Origin: Caulobacteraceae bacterium
GTDB lineage: Bacteria; Pseudomonadota; Alphaproteobacteria; Caulobacterales; Caulobacteraceae
Reading direction: 5' to 3'
Assembly (NCBI GenBank): GCA_947479185.1
Contig: CANJYY010000173.1
Location: 1-6,105, forward strand
DNA length: 6,105 bases
In this document: positions 1 through 5,761 of the stretch, piece after piece
Numbering within the stretch: the stretch's first letter is position 1
How the letters are laid out: every line of letters starts with the position of its first letter
Notes under the pieces: generated by a model
Databases searched by the model: none
What the model was told of the DNA's origin: nothing
The model's input: only the letters and a program-made list of their open reading frames with translations
Translations under genes and position numbers: made by a program

Positions 1-267
1 GCCCTTTACGCCCCCCCGTTCACCTGGGCCGCCGGCTGGGCCGAGGGCTTCGAACAGGTCGGCGCCTGGCTGTGGCCGCCGCTGGGCGGGGTGATCCTGA
101 TGGAGGCGGTCAAGCAGACCTTCGCGCTCAAGCCCCGCGGCGTGCGCGCCCGCGCCCGGGTGTTCGTCCCCGGAACCCTGGCCCCCGCCCCACAGGCGCC
201 TGCCGGACGGGCGCCTGATACCGCAATGCAGCAAGACCCCTTGGCGGGGGAGCCCGTTTCGCCCTAG
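1..267 (+). CDS. C-terminal part of a class I SAM-dependent methyltransferase (partial, 5' end outside window)
   Basis: Frame 1 is open from the window edge to a TAG at 265-267, giving 88 residues of a protein whose start lies upstream. The visible part begins ALYAPPFTWAAGW, continues through a stretch rich in W, P and G (EQVGAWLWPPLGGV) and reaches LMEAVKQTFALKPRG, then ends in a Pro/Ala-rich tail. From memory, the order 'xLYxPPF ... E..G..LWP...GGV...EA.KQ' is typical of the C-terminus of a proteobacterial methyltransferase family often found near gloB. The SAM-binding motifs would lie upstream and cannot be seen, so the catalytic assignment rests on this tail alone. The last 30 or so residues look poorly conserved. 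It is followed 44 bp later by the PII gene on the same strand. The substrate is unknown. An alternative is a small membrane-associated protein of unknown function. Confidence 0.6.
   Translation, partial: ALYAPPFTWAAGWAEGFEQVGAWLWPPLGGVILMEAVKQTFALKPRGVRARARVFVPGTLAPAPQAPAGRAPDTAMQQDPLAGEPVSP
193..217. repeat. Small perfect inverted repeat inside the methyltransferase tail
   Basis: CAGGCGCC at 193-200 is the exact reverse complement of GGCGCCTG at 210-217, with a 9-nt loop. It lies in the coding sequence of the poorly conserved C-terminal tail, about 50 nt before the stop. No T-run follows, so it does not look like an intrinsic terminator. In DNA this GC-rich it may be chance. Confidence 0.3.
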
Positions 268-269
268 CT
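241..269 (+). promoter_or_regulatory. Candidate sigma70-type promoter for the PII gene
   Basis: TTGGCG at 241-246 and CTAGCT at 264-269 are separated by exactly 17 bp. A start site near 276 would give a leader of about 36 nt that carries the GGAG ribosome-binding site. The -10 box matches the housekeeping consensus poorly and only loosely resembles the Caulobacter GCTANAWC form. I found no sigma54 TGGC-N-TTGC pair here, although PII genes often use one. It lies over the end of the upstream gene, so read-through from that gene is also possible. Confidence 0.22.
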
Positions 270-311
270 TGGGCCGGTAGCCCTTCTGCCCGTGCGAACG
301 GAGTTGTCGCC

Positions 312-656
312 ATGAAGATGATCGTCGCCGTGATCAAACCCTCCCGTCTGGACGCCGTGCTCGACGGCGTGACCGAGGCCGGCGCCTCCGGCCTGACGGT
401 CACCGAGGTGCGCGGCTACGGCCGACAGAAGGGCAAGACCGAAGTCTACCGCGGCGCCGAATACGAGGTGAAGCTGCTGCCCAAGGTGAAGCTGGAGATC
501 GCGGCCCCGGACGACGTGGTCCAGGCGGTGATCGACGCCATCGTGCGCACCGCCAACACCGGCAAGATCGGCGACGGCAAGATCTTCGTCATGGACCTGG
601 AGCAGGTGCTGCGCATCCGCACCGGCGAAACCGGCGCGGCCGCCATCGCGGGCTGA
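312..656 (+). CDS. PII family nitrogen regulatory protein (GlnB/GlnK type)
   Basis: This 114-residue protein is close to the family length of 112. PII proteins are cytoplasmic trimers that read 2-oxoglutarate, ATP and ADP, and switch partners such as glutamine synthetase adenylyltransferase, NtrB or the ammonium channel AmtB. The protein opens MKMIVAVIKPSRLD. The first family signature includes GYGRQKGKTEVYRGAEY, with Gln39 and both T-loop tyrosines Tyr46 and Tyr51; Tyr51 is the classical uridylylation site. It is followed by LPKVK with Lys58. The second signature, TGKIGDGKIFV, holds Gly87, Gly89 and Lys90, and Arg101/Arg103 follow in the nucleotide site. Residue 54 is Lys, whereas E. coli GlnB has Asp and GlnK has Asn, so the subtype is unresolved. 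The ATG at 312 is preceded by GGAG at 300-303 with 8-nt spacing. No glnA or amtB is adjacent in the window, so its partner cannot be read from context. Confidence 0.96.
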   Translation: MKMIVAVIKPSRLDAVLDGVTEAGASGLTVTEVRGYGRQKGKTEVYRGAEYEVKLLPKVKLEIAAPDDVVQAVIDAIVRTANTGKIGDGKIFVMDLEQVLRIRTGETGAAAIAG

Positions 657-660
657 GTGC

Positions 661-752
661 GTGGTTCGACACGCGGCCTGCGGCCGCTGCTCACCATGAC
701 GTGCACAGAGCTACGTCATCCTGAGCAGCCGCGAAGCGGCGTGTCGAAGGAC
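661..752. repeat. Two-armed imperfect inverted repeat (REP/BIME-like element)
   Basis: Starting 4 bp after the PII stop, a left arm (661-702) is matched by the reverse complement of a right arm (713-752), around a 10-nt centre. The outer segments agree at 12 of 14 positions and the inner segments at 15 of 17. They flank a variable core of 11 nt (left) or 9 nt (right). Each arm also folds alone. In the left arm GCGGCC/GGCCGC (673-678 with 682-687) forms a 3-nt-loop hairpin below a TGGT/ACCA outer stem (662-665 with 693-696). In the right arm GCCGC/GCGGC (728-732 with 736-740) sits below TCCT/AGGA (719-722 with 748-751). Arm-to-arm differences fall as paired GG/CC swaps that keep each outer stem. 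The TCATCCTGAGC...TCGAAGGAC wording resembles dispersed intergenic repeats I recall from alphaproteobacterial genomes. It could shape the 3' end of the PII mRNA. There is no T-run for a classic terminator. Confidence 0.85.
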
Positions 753-782
753 GCAGACTGGAGCCACATCCCGCCTTGCGCG

Positions 783-811
783 TTGACCCCCTGAACGCAG
801 AGGGCGACACG
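783..811 (+). promoter_or_regulatory. Candidate promoter immediately before the phospholipase D family gene
   Basis: TTGACC at 783-788 is a good -35 box. The hexamer 17 bp downstream (806-811, GACACG) is a weak -10. Transcription from it would start close to the ATG at 819, giving a very short or absent leader. The same TTGAC-to-ATG distance (36 nt here) is seen for metX (35 nt). The weak -10 keeps confidence low. Confidence 0.25.
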
Positions 812-818
812 GGGTGGC

Positions 819-2390
819 ATGACGGAATTGCTTCGCGACAACGACACCTGCTGGCGGAGGGACCGGTCCGACGCCCTGGCCTTCCTCATCGACGGGGCGG
901 AGTATTTCGCCGCGGTGAAGGCCGCCATTCTCAAGGCCCGGCACTCCGTCTGGATCCTCGCCTGGGTGTTCGACCCCCTGACCCGCCTTGAGCCCGATCG
1001 CGTCGAGCGCAGCGGCGATCCCGCGACCGCCGACCGGCTCGGCCTCATGCTGCTGCGGATCGCGGCGCTCAATCCGGCCCTGGACGTGCGGGTGCTGGCC
1101 TGGGACATGCCCTTCCCGCTCAATGCCTCCCAGGCCTTCGCGCCGGAGCGGGCGGTGGCCGAGTTCATCGGCTCCCGCGTGAAGTTCCGGCTCGACAACA
1201 GCCTGCCCAACAGCGCCTGCCATCACCAGAAACTGGTCGTCATCGACGGCCGCGTGGCCTTCGTCAGCGGCGGTGACCTGGGCGTCGACCGCTGGGACAC
1301 CTGCGACCACGCCGACGGCGACCCACGCCGGCGTCTGCCGAACCTGCGCCGCTACAAGCCGCGGCACGACGTGGCCGTGATGATCGAAGGGCCCGCGGCC
1401 CTGACCTGCGCCGAACATTTCGCCGACCGGTGGGTCCGTTCAGAGGGCGGAGCGCTGGAGGTCCCGCCGCTGGACCTTTCCGTCGAGTCGCCCTGGCCCC
1501 ACGACATCCCGCCGGACCTGGTCGGCCGCCCGGTCGCCCTGGTCCGCACCCAGCCGGCCTGGAAGACCACGCTGGAAGTCACCGAGGGCCTGAAGCTGCA
1601 TCTGGCGGCCATCGGTGCGGCCCGTCGCTGCATCTATCTGGAGAACCAGTACCTCGCCGCCGCGACGATGGTCGGGGCGCTGACCCTGCGACTGGCCGAA
1701 CCGGACGGGCCGGAGGTGGTGGCCATCGGCCCCTCGGCCAGCCCCAGCACCTTCGACCGCCTGACCATGGACAGCGCCCGCATGGCGGCCATCACCGCCC
1801 TGACGAAAGCCGACCTGCACGGCCGCTTCCGCGCCTACTGCGCCCGCACGCCGTACGGCGCGCCGATCATCGTCCATTCGAAGGTGACGATCATCGACGA
1901 CAGCTTCCTGCGCATCGGGTCGGCCAACCTGAACAACCGCTCGGCCGGCCTCGACACCGAGCTGGACCTGGCGCTGGAAGCCGAGGCGGGCGAGGCCGGC
2001 GACTCGACGCGCGCGGCCATCGCCGATTTCCGCGACGGCCTGGTGGCCCACTTTCTCGGACGCCCGCTGGCCGAGACCCAGGCGGCCATCGCCGCCGCGG
2101 GCGGTCTCGGCGCGGCGATCGAGGCGCTTGAGGCGCTCGATCAGGCGCCCCGCCGGCTGCGCCCCGTCGCGGTGCGGCCCCTGGGACCGTTCGAAAAGAT
2201 CGTCGTCGCCTGGAGCTTGGGCGACCCCACCGCGCCGTCGGACGCCTGGCGGCCGTGGCGGCGGCGCCGCCGGCTCAGGCAGCAGCTGGCGCTGATCCCG
2301 CCGGCAGATCCAGAGTCACCACCAGCGGCAGATGATCCGACGCCGTCCGCGCCCGAGGATCGAAGGGCGACTCAACCGCAACCGTCCTGA
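819..2390 (+). CDS. Phospholipase D / cardiolipin synthase superfamily protein (two HKD motifs)
   Basis: This 523-residue protein has both catalytic HxKx4D motifs of the PLD superfamily, which hydrolyses or transfers phosphatidyl groups through a phosphohistidine intermediate. They are HQKLVVID (His136, Lys138, Asp143), followed by SGGDLGVDRWDT, and HSKVTIID (His353, Lys355, Asp360), followed by IGSANLNNRSAGLDTE. The N-terminus (CWRRDRSDALAFLIDGAEYFAAVKAAI) and the segment YLENQYLAA near 273-281 match a bacterial group related to eukaryotic PLD1/2, whose members are in some cases fused to a membrane VTT domain. None is present here, and there is no signal peptide, so the protein is probably cytosolic or peripheral. 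The only ATG after the in-frame stop at 792-794 is at 819. Upstream GGGG at 811-814 is a poor ribosome-binding site. Residues 486-523 are Pro-rich and are encoded antisense to the end of the EEP gene. Whether it is a lipase, a cardiolipin synthase or another phosphodiesterase is not settled. Confidence 0.93.
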   Translation: MTELLRDNDTCWRRDRSDALAFLIDGAEYFAAVKAAILKARHSVWILAWVFDPLTRLEPDRVERSGDPATADRLGLMLLRIAALNPALDVRVLAWDMPFPLNASQAFAPERAVAEFIGSRVKFRLDNSLPNSACHHQKLVVIDGRVAFVSGGDLGVDRWDTCDHADGDPRRRLPNLRRYKPRHDVAVMIEGPAALTCAEHFADRWVRSEGGALEVPPLDLSVESPWPHDIPPDLVGRPVALVRTQPAWKTTLEVTEGLKLHLAAIGAARRCIYLENQYLAAATMVGALTLRLAEPDGPEVVAIGPSASPSTFDRLTMDSARMAAITALTKADLHGRFRAYCARTPYGAPIIVHSKVTIIDDSFLRIGSANLNNRSAGLDTELDLALEAEAGEAGDSTRAAIADFRDGLVAHFLGRPLAETQAAIAAAGGLGAAIEALEALDQAPRRLRPVAVRPLGPFEKIVVAWSLGDPTAPSDAWRPWRRRRRLRQQLALIPPADPESPPAADDPTPSAPEDRRATQPQPS

Positions 2391-3030
2391 TCCCCTCCGA
2401 CAGGAAGACGTGGTCGATGCGCAGGATCGGAAAGCCCGACGGGAAGGTCGCGGTCGGCGCCTTGCCGAGGCTGTCCTGAGCGTCGCGCATCACGGCCGTC
2501 AGCATGCGGTAGGTCCGCGAGAACGGCGTGGCGTTGAAGTCGCCCAGCAGCACGGCCGGTCCGTTGAACCCCTCCGATCCCAGCCAGCGCTGGCCGAGCA
2601 GTTCGGCGGTCTGCACCTGCTGTTCACGCGGCACCAGGCCCAGGTGGGTGTTGATCACCTGCAGCTCGACCCCGCCGACTTCAACGGCCACCCACAGCGC
2701 GCCGCGCGGCTCCAGTCCGCGCAGCCTGGGCAGGCCCGGCAGCGGCCCGACCTTGACCAGCCGCTCCGGCAGGGCGGTCAGGATGGCGTCGCCGTAGCGC
2801 TCCTCCTCGACCGTCAGCGCGGCGTTGAAATGGGCTCGCATCTGCAGCAGCTCGGCCAGCCGGTGCGCCTGGTCGACGCCGCCGGTGCGATGGCGGCCGA
2901 CGTCCAGTTCCTGCAGGGCGACGATGTCAGGCCTACAGGCGGCGATCACCTCGGCGACCCGCGCGACGTCGAGCTTGCGGTCCGTGCCCACGCAGCGGTG
3001 GACATTCCAGGTCATCAGGCGAAGGGTCAT
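2275..3030 (-). CDS. Endonuclease/exonuclease/phosphatase (EEP) family hydrolase
   Basis: This 251-residue protein has the full set of EEP-fold (DNase I/exonuclease III/inositol phosphatase) metal and catalytic motifs. They are MTWNVH (Asn9), LQELD (Glu41), YGDAIL (79-84), INTHLG (Asn127, His129), LLGDFNATP (Asp164, Asn166), RIDHVF (Asp206, His207) and SDHLPL (Asp232, His233). The family cleaves phosphodiesters in nucleic acids, phospholipid headgroups or inositol phosphates, and the substrate cannot be read from sequence. No signal peptide is evident. The start at 3030 is chosen because its ATG overlaps the metW TGA (ATGA, 3030-3027) and the conserved fold begins at once. The open frame continues to 3264, but that part is the metW sequence read in another frame. 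A second ATG at 3015 (MTWNVH) is less likely. It shares the metX-metW transcription direction, and its relatives (E. coli YbhP) sit next to a PLD-type cardiolipin synthase, as this one does. Confidence 0.92.
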   Translation of the reverse strand: MTLRLMTWNVHRCVGTDRKLDVARVAEVIAACRPDIVALQELDVGRHRTGGVDQAHRLAELLQMRAHFNAALTVEEERYGDAILTALPERLVKVGPLPGLPRLRGLEPRGALWVAVEVGGVELQVINTHLGLVPREQQVQTAELLGQRWLGSEGFNGPAVLLGDFNATPFSRTYRMLTAVMRDAQDSLGKAPTATFPSGFPILRIDHVFLSEGIRTVAVESPFDPRARTASDHLPLVVTLDLPAGSAPAAA

Positions 3031-3686
3031 CCGCCAAAGAGATCGCGCGGGACGCCCCCGGGTTCCACCGGCGCGGCGCCTCTTTTCGCCAGCAGGAACA
3101 GCGCCGCCTCGGCGCGCCAGTTCTCCAGCACGCTGTCGGGGTTCATCGGCCGGGCCGGGTGACCTTCGGACAGAGCCGCGCAGGCCTCGATCCGCACGTC
3201 CAGATCGGCCACCAGGGCGTTGAAGTCGGCCAGGGTGCACAGATGGATATTCGGCGTCGACCACCAGGGCTCGGGCAACGACCGGGTTTCGGGCATGCGG
3301 CCCCGGGTCAGCAGCGACCAGCGCACCCGCCAGTGGCCGAAGTTGGGGAAGCTGACCACGGCCCGGTCGGCGATGCGCAGCAGCTCGCCGAGCACCTGAC
3401 GCGGATTGCGGGTCGCCTGCAGCGTCTGCGACAGGATGGCGTAGTCGAAGGCGCCGGTGGGAAACTGGTCGAGGTCGCGGTCCGCGTCCCCCTGCATCAC
3501 GGCCAGGCCCCGCGCGAGGCAGGCCGACACGCCCTGCGGGCTGATCTCGACGCCGCGGCCGTCGGCCTGTTTCTCGCGCGCCAGCAGCTCAAGCAGTTCT
3601 CCGCCGCCGCAGCCGACATCGAGCACCCGGGCGCCCGGCCGCACCAGCCGCAGGATCTCGCGGAAGTCCTCGCGCACGGCGGTCAT
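3027..3686 (-). CDS. metW: MetW, methionine biosynthesis protein (SAM-methyltransferase fold)
   Basis: This 219-residue protein has a class I methyltransferase fold. Motif I is [15 protein letters not shown] at 21-35, with an acidic VEIS segment at 46-49 marking the end of strand 2. Family landmarks follow: [14 protein letters not shown] (86-99), [21 protein letters not shown] (112-132), and [15 protein letters not shown] (141-155). The last segments are the hallmarks that separate MetW from other methyltransferases. MetW is not known as a classical methyl donor enzyme. In proteobacteria it accompanies MetX and has been reported to support homoserine acyltransferase activity. Its ATG at 3686 overlaps the metX stop as ATGA, which argues for translational coupling and matched amounts of the two proteins. 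Its own TGA overlaps the next gene the same way. The last 18 or so residues form a Pro/Gly-rich tail beyond the fold. Confidence 0.97.
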   Translation of the reverse strand: MTAVREDFREILRLVRPGARVLDVGCGGGELLELLAREKQADGRGVEISPQGVSACLARGLAVMQGDADRDLDQFPTGAFDYAILSQTLQATRNPRQVLGELLRIADRAVVSFPNFGHWRVRWSLLTRGRMPETRSLPEPWWSTPNIHLCTLADFNALVADLDVRIEACAALSEGHPARPMNPDSVLENWRAEAALFLLAKRGAAPVEPGGVPRDLFGG

Positions 3687-4834
3687 TTCAGGCCCCGCGC
3701 GCTGTCGACGGAATCGAGGAAGCCGGCCAGCGCCGAGTCCATCACCGGCTCCTCCAGCAGGAAGGCGTCATGGCCCTTGTCGCTCTCGATCTCGACGAAG
3801 CTGGCCCGCGCCCCGGCGGCGTTGAGCGCCCGCACGATGCTGCGGCTCTCGGCCGTCGGATAGAGCCAGTCGGAGGTGAACGACAGCACGCAGAACCGCA
3901 CGTCCCGCGCCCCGCGGAACGCTTCGGCCAGCACCCCGCCATGCGCGGCGCCGAGGTCGAAATAGTCCATCGCCCGGGTGATGTAGAGGTAGCTGTTGGC
4001 GTCGAACCGCTCGACGAACGACGCCCCCTGGTGGCGCAGATAGCTCTCCACCTGGAAGTCGGCGTCGAAGCCCCAGCTGAGGCCGTCGCGCTGCAGTTCG
4101 CGGCCGAACTTCCGCTGCAGGGCCGTCTCAGACAGATAGGTGATGTGCGCCGCCATGCGGGCCACAGCTAGCCCCTTCTCGGGCCGGGTGCCGTGCAGGG
4201 CGTAGTCGCCGCCGCGCCAGTCGGGGTCGGCCATGATCGCCTGACGGCCGACCTCGTGGAAGGCGATGTTCTGGGCGGTGTGGCGCGGGGCCGAGGCGAC
4301 GCAGACGGCGCTGAACATCCGCTCGGGATAGTCCGACGCCCACTGCAGCACCTGCATCCCGCCCATCGAGCCGCCGACCACGGCCAGCAGGGTGTCGATG
4401 CCCAGGGCCTCGACCAGCATGGCCTGGGCCCGGACCATGTCGGCGATGGTCACCACCGGGAAGGCCAGGCCCCAGTGACGGCCGGTGGCGGGATTGAGCG
4501 AGCCCGGCCCGGTCGAGCCCTGGCAGCCGCCGACGACGTTGGCGCAGACGATGAAATGCCGACTCGGGTCCAGCGGCTTGCCGGGTCCGACCAGACGGGT
4601 CCACCAGCCGGGCTTGCCGGTCTTCGGGTTGATCGCCGCGACATGCTGGTCGAGGGTCAGGGCGTGGCAGATCAGGACGGCGTTCGACCGGTCAGCGTTG
4701 AGCCGGCCATAGCTGGCCCAGGCGACCTCGAGGTTGTCGATCCGGCCGCCGGAATCGAGCATCAGCGGCTGGCCGGCGGGGAAGCGCCAGACACCCCCGT
4801 CCTGTTCGATCTCGCGCGTCGCCTCAACGGTCAT
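3683..4834 (-). CDS. metX: Homoserine O-acyltransferase MetX
   Basis: This 383-residue alpha/beta-hydrolase acyltransferase activates L-homoserine for methionine synthesis with an acyl-CoA. It has the MetX blocks [54 protein letters not shown] and [15 protein letters not shown]. The nucleophile is Ser156. The other triad members are Asp322 (SFTSDWLYP) and His355 (SDKGHDAF). Acetyl-CoA is the default annotation, but some proteobacterial MetX enzymes paired with MetW use succinyl-CoA, so the donor is left open. Residue 61 is Leu where the usual HALTG motif has Gly. No ribosome-binding site precedes the ATG at 4834. Instead a TTGACA box lies 35 nt upstream, which suggests a leaderless message. 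The stop overlaps metW. Confidence 0.97.
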   Translation of the reverse strand: MTVEATREIEQDGGVWRFPAGQPLMLDSGGRIDNLEVAWASYGRLNADRSNAVLICHALTLDQHVAAINPKTGKPGWWTRLVGPGKPLDPSRHFIVCANVVGGCQGSTGPGSLNPATGRHWGLAFPVVTIADMVRAQAMLVEALGIDTLLAVVGGSMGGMQVLQWASDYPERMFSAVCVASAPRHTAQNIAFHEVGRQAIMADPDWRGGDYALHGTRPEKGLAVARMAAHITYLSETALQRKFGRELQRDGLSWGFDADFQVESYLRHQGASFVERFDANSYLYITRAMDYFDLGAAHGGVLAEAFRGARDVRFCVLSFTSDWLYPTAESRSIVRALNAAGARASFVEIESDKGHDAFLLEEPVMDSALAGFLDSVDSARGLK

Positions 4835-4840
4835 GTCGGC

Positions 4841-4869
4841 GTTGGACCGTCACGCGCGGCCAGTGTCAA
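4841..4869 (-). promoter_or_regulatory. Candidate metX promoter giving a leaderless transcript
   Basis: On the minus strand a perfect TTGACA (4869-4864) is followed after 17 bp by TCCAAC (4846-4841), a 3-of-6 match to the -10 consensus. Only 6 nt lie between that box and the ATG at 4834, so the first transcribed base would be at or next to the A of the start codon. This fits the absence of a Shine-Dalgarno sequence. It leaves no room for an RNA leader, so a SAM-II riboswitch, known upstream of met genes in alphaproteobacteria, is not expected from this promoter. Confidence 0.5.
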
Positions 4870-4903
4870 CCGGCGCCTTCCGGCGCAGGGCGTCGGCGGC
4901 TAT

Positions 4904-4909
4904 GAGAGG
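4904..4909 (+). promoter_or_regulatory. Ribosome-binding site that sets the histidine phosphatase start
   Basis: GAGAGG ends 4 nt before the ATG at 4914. An in-frame ATG also occurs at 4902, but it has no purine-rich site before it and would add only MRGP ahead of the conserved [10 protein letters not shown]. The 4914 start is therefore preferred. Confidence 0.6.
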
Positions 4910-4913
4910 CCCG

Positions 4914-5423
4914 ATGAAACGCCTGATCCTCATGCGCCACGGCAAGGCCGAACGGTCCCATCCCGGCGGCGACTTCGAACGCGCCCTGGCCGACCGCGGC
5001 CTGTCCGACGCCGCCCTGATGGGCCGCCTGCTCCTCGACGAGGGGCTGGTCCCCGATATCGGCCTGGTCTCGACCGCCCGCCGCACGCGACAGACCTGGG
5101 AACAGGTCTCCCTGGCCTTCCCCAAGGCCCTGACCAGCGCCCTGGCCGGCCTCTACAACGCCGAGGCGGGCCGCATCCTGTTCGAGGCCGAGGCGGCGGG
5201 CCAGGAGCACGACTGCGTCATGGTCGTGGGCCACAATCCCGGCATGCACGCCCTGACCGTCGGCCTGCTGCGCGAGGGCGGGGCCGGCTCGGCCCTGATC
5301 GCCCGGGCGGAGAGCAGGTTCCCGACCTCGACGGTCGCGGCCTTCACCTTCGACGCCGCCGGACGGCCGGCCTATGATGGCCTGTTCTACGCCGCCGACC
5401 ATGGCGGGGGCGGCGGCGAATGA
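4914..5423 (+). CDS. SixA-type histidine phosphatase family protein
   Basis: This 169-residue protein is of the short SixA branch of the histidine phosphatase (phosphoglycerate mutase-like) superfamily; E. coli SixA has 161 residues. The phosphate-accepting motif is LMRHGKAE, with Arg8 and His9. [13 protein letters not shown] (51-63) supplies the conserved Arg56 region. VVGHNPGMH (104-112) holds the second catalytic histidine, His107. SixA acts on phosphohistidine of phosphotransfer proteins, but many relatives dephosphorylate small molecules, so the substrate is open. The C-terminus is a Gly-rich tail (HGGGGGE). The open frame extends upstream to 4734, across the antisense of metX; that part is not coding. 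The stop overlaps the next ATG as ATGA (5420-5423), making it the first gene of a three-gene chain. It is divergent from metX across 79 bp. Confidence 0.9.
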   Translation: MKRLILMRHGKAERSHPGGDFERALADRGLSDAALMGRLLLDEGLVPDIGLVSTARRTRQTWEQVSLAFPKALTSALAGLYNAEAGRILFEAEAAGQEHDCVMVVGHNPGMHALTVGLLREGGAGSALIARAESRFPTSTVAAFTFDAAGRPAYDGLFYAADHGGGGGE

Positions 5424-5761
5424 CGCGCATCTACAAGCTGCTGACCCGGCCCGAGTGGCTGGCGGCCTCCGACGCCGGGGTATTCACCGGCGCGGCGGTC
5501 GATGTCGCCGACGGCTTCATCCACTTCTCCACCGCCGCCCAGGCCGCGGAGACCGGCCGCAAATACTTCTCCGGCGTCGAGAACCTGGTCGCCGTGGCCT
5601 TCGAGGCCGAGGCGCTCGGCGAGGGCCTCAAGTGGGAGCCGTCGCGCGGCGGCGACCTGTTCCCGCACCTCTACGGCCCCCTGCCCACGGGCCTGGCCGT
5701 CGAGGCCATGCCGGTGGAACTGGATGCCGACGGGGTTCCCATGCTCACGGGGCTGACGTGA
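5420..5761 (+). CDS. DUF952 family protein
   Basis: This 113-residue small soluble protein is of typical DUF952 length. Family marks are [10 protein letters not shown] (4-13), [20 protein letters not shown] (31-50) and [20 protein letters not shown] (70-89). The biochemical function is not established. I recall the family being grouped by fold with ADP-ribosyltransferases, but I cannot test that here. It starts by ATGA overlap with the phosphatase gene and its TGA overlaps the GTG of pyrD (GTGA, 5758-5761), so the three are probably translated from one message. DUF952 next to pyrD is an arrangement I recall from other alphaproteobacteria, which suggests a long-lived link with pyrimidine synthesis or simply shared expression. 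A G-rich run just before the ATG may serve as ribosome-binding site. Confidence 0.92.
   Translation: MTRIYKLLTRPEWLAASDAGVFTGAAVDVADGFIHFSTAAQAAETGRKYFSGVENLVAVAFEAEALGEGLKWEPSRGGDLFPHLYGPLPTGLAVEAMPVELDADGVPMLTGLT

Noticed and set aside
220..311. Sigma54/NtrC-type promoter before the PII gene
   Set aside because: No TGGC element with a TTGC partner at the required spacing is present. TTGGCG at 241-246 fits a sigma70-type -35 better.
653..752. Intrinsic terminator after the PII gene
   Set aside because: The strong hairpins are not followed by a T-run, so they are recorded as a repeat element rather than a terminator.
711..1418. Minus-strand open frame (235 codons) opposite the PLD-family gene
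   Set aside because: It covers the first half of a gene with clear HKD motifs and runs into the inverted repeat. No recognisable protein family is seen.
1430..2131. Plus-strand open frame in a second frame inside the PLD-family gene
   Set aside because: Its composition is extreme in G, R, P and H, and it lies wholly inside the recognised gene, including the second HKD motif.
3031..3264. N-terminal extension of the EEP gene to an ATG at 3264
   Set aside because: The extra 78 codons are the metW sequence in another frame and are Arg/Gly-rich without a family match. The ATGA junction at 3030 gives a complete EEP domain.
4873..4886. Hairpin GCGCC-TTCC-GGCGC in the divergent gap
   Set aside because: A 5-bp stem is expected by chance in DNA of this composition and it has no T-run or clear operator symmetry.
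4734..4913. N-terminal extension of the histidine phosphatase
   Set aside because: It would overlap the start of metX antisense and the metX promoter. The conserved fold begins at [10 protein letters not shown], with a GAGAGG site just upstream.
4835..4913. SAM-II riboswitch before metX
   Set aside because: These elements occur before met genes in alphaproteobacteria, but the gap is only 79 bp, I see no SAM-II-like core, and the best promoter leaves no leader RNA.
4193..5377. Long plus-strand open frame (394 codons) across metX and the phosphatase gene
   Set aside because: It is antisense to metX and out of frame with the phosphatase, both of which show clear family motifs. Its translation is rich in G, D, R and P with no domain, as expected of a GC-rich shadow frame.
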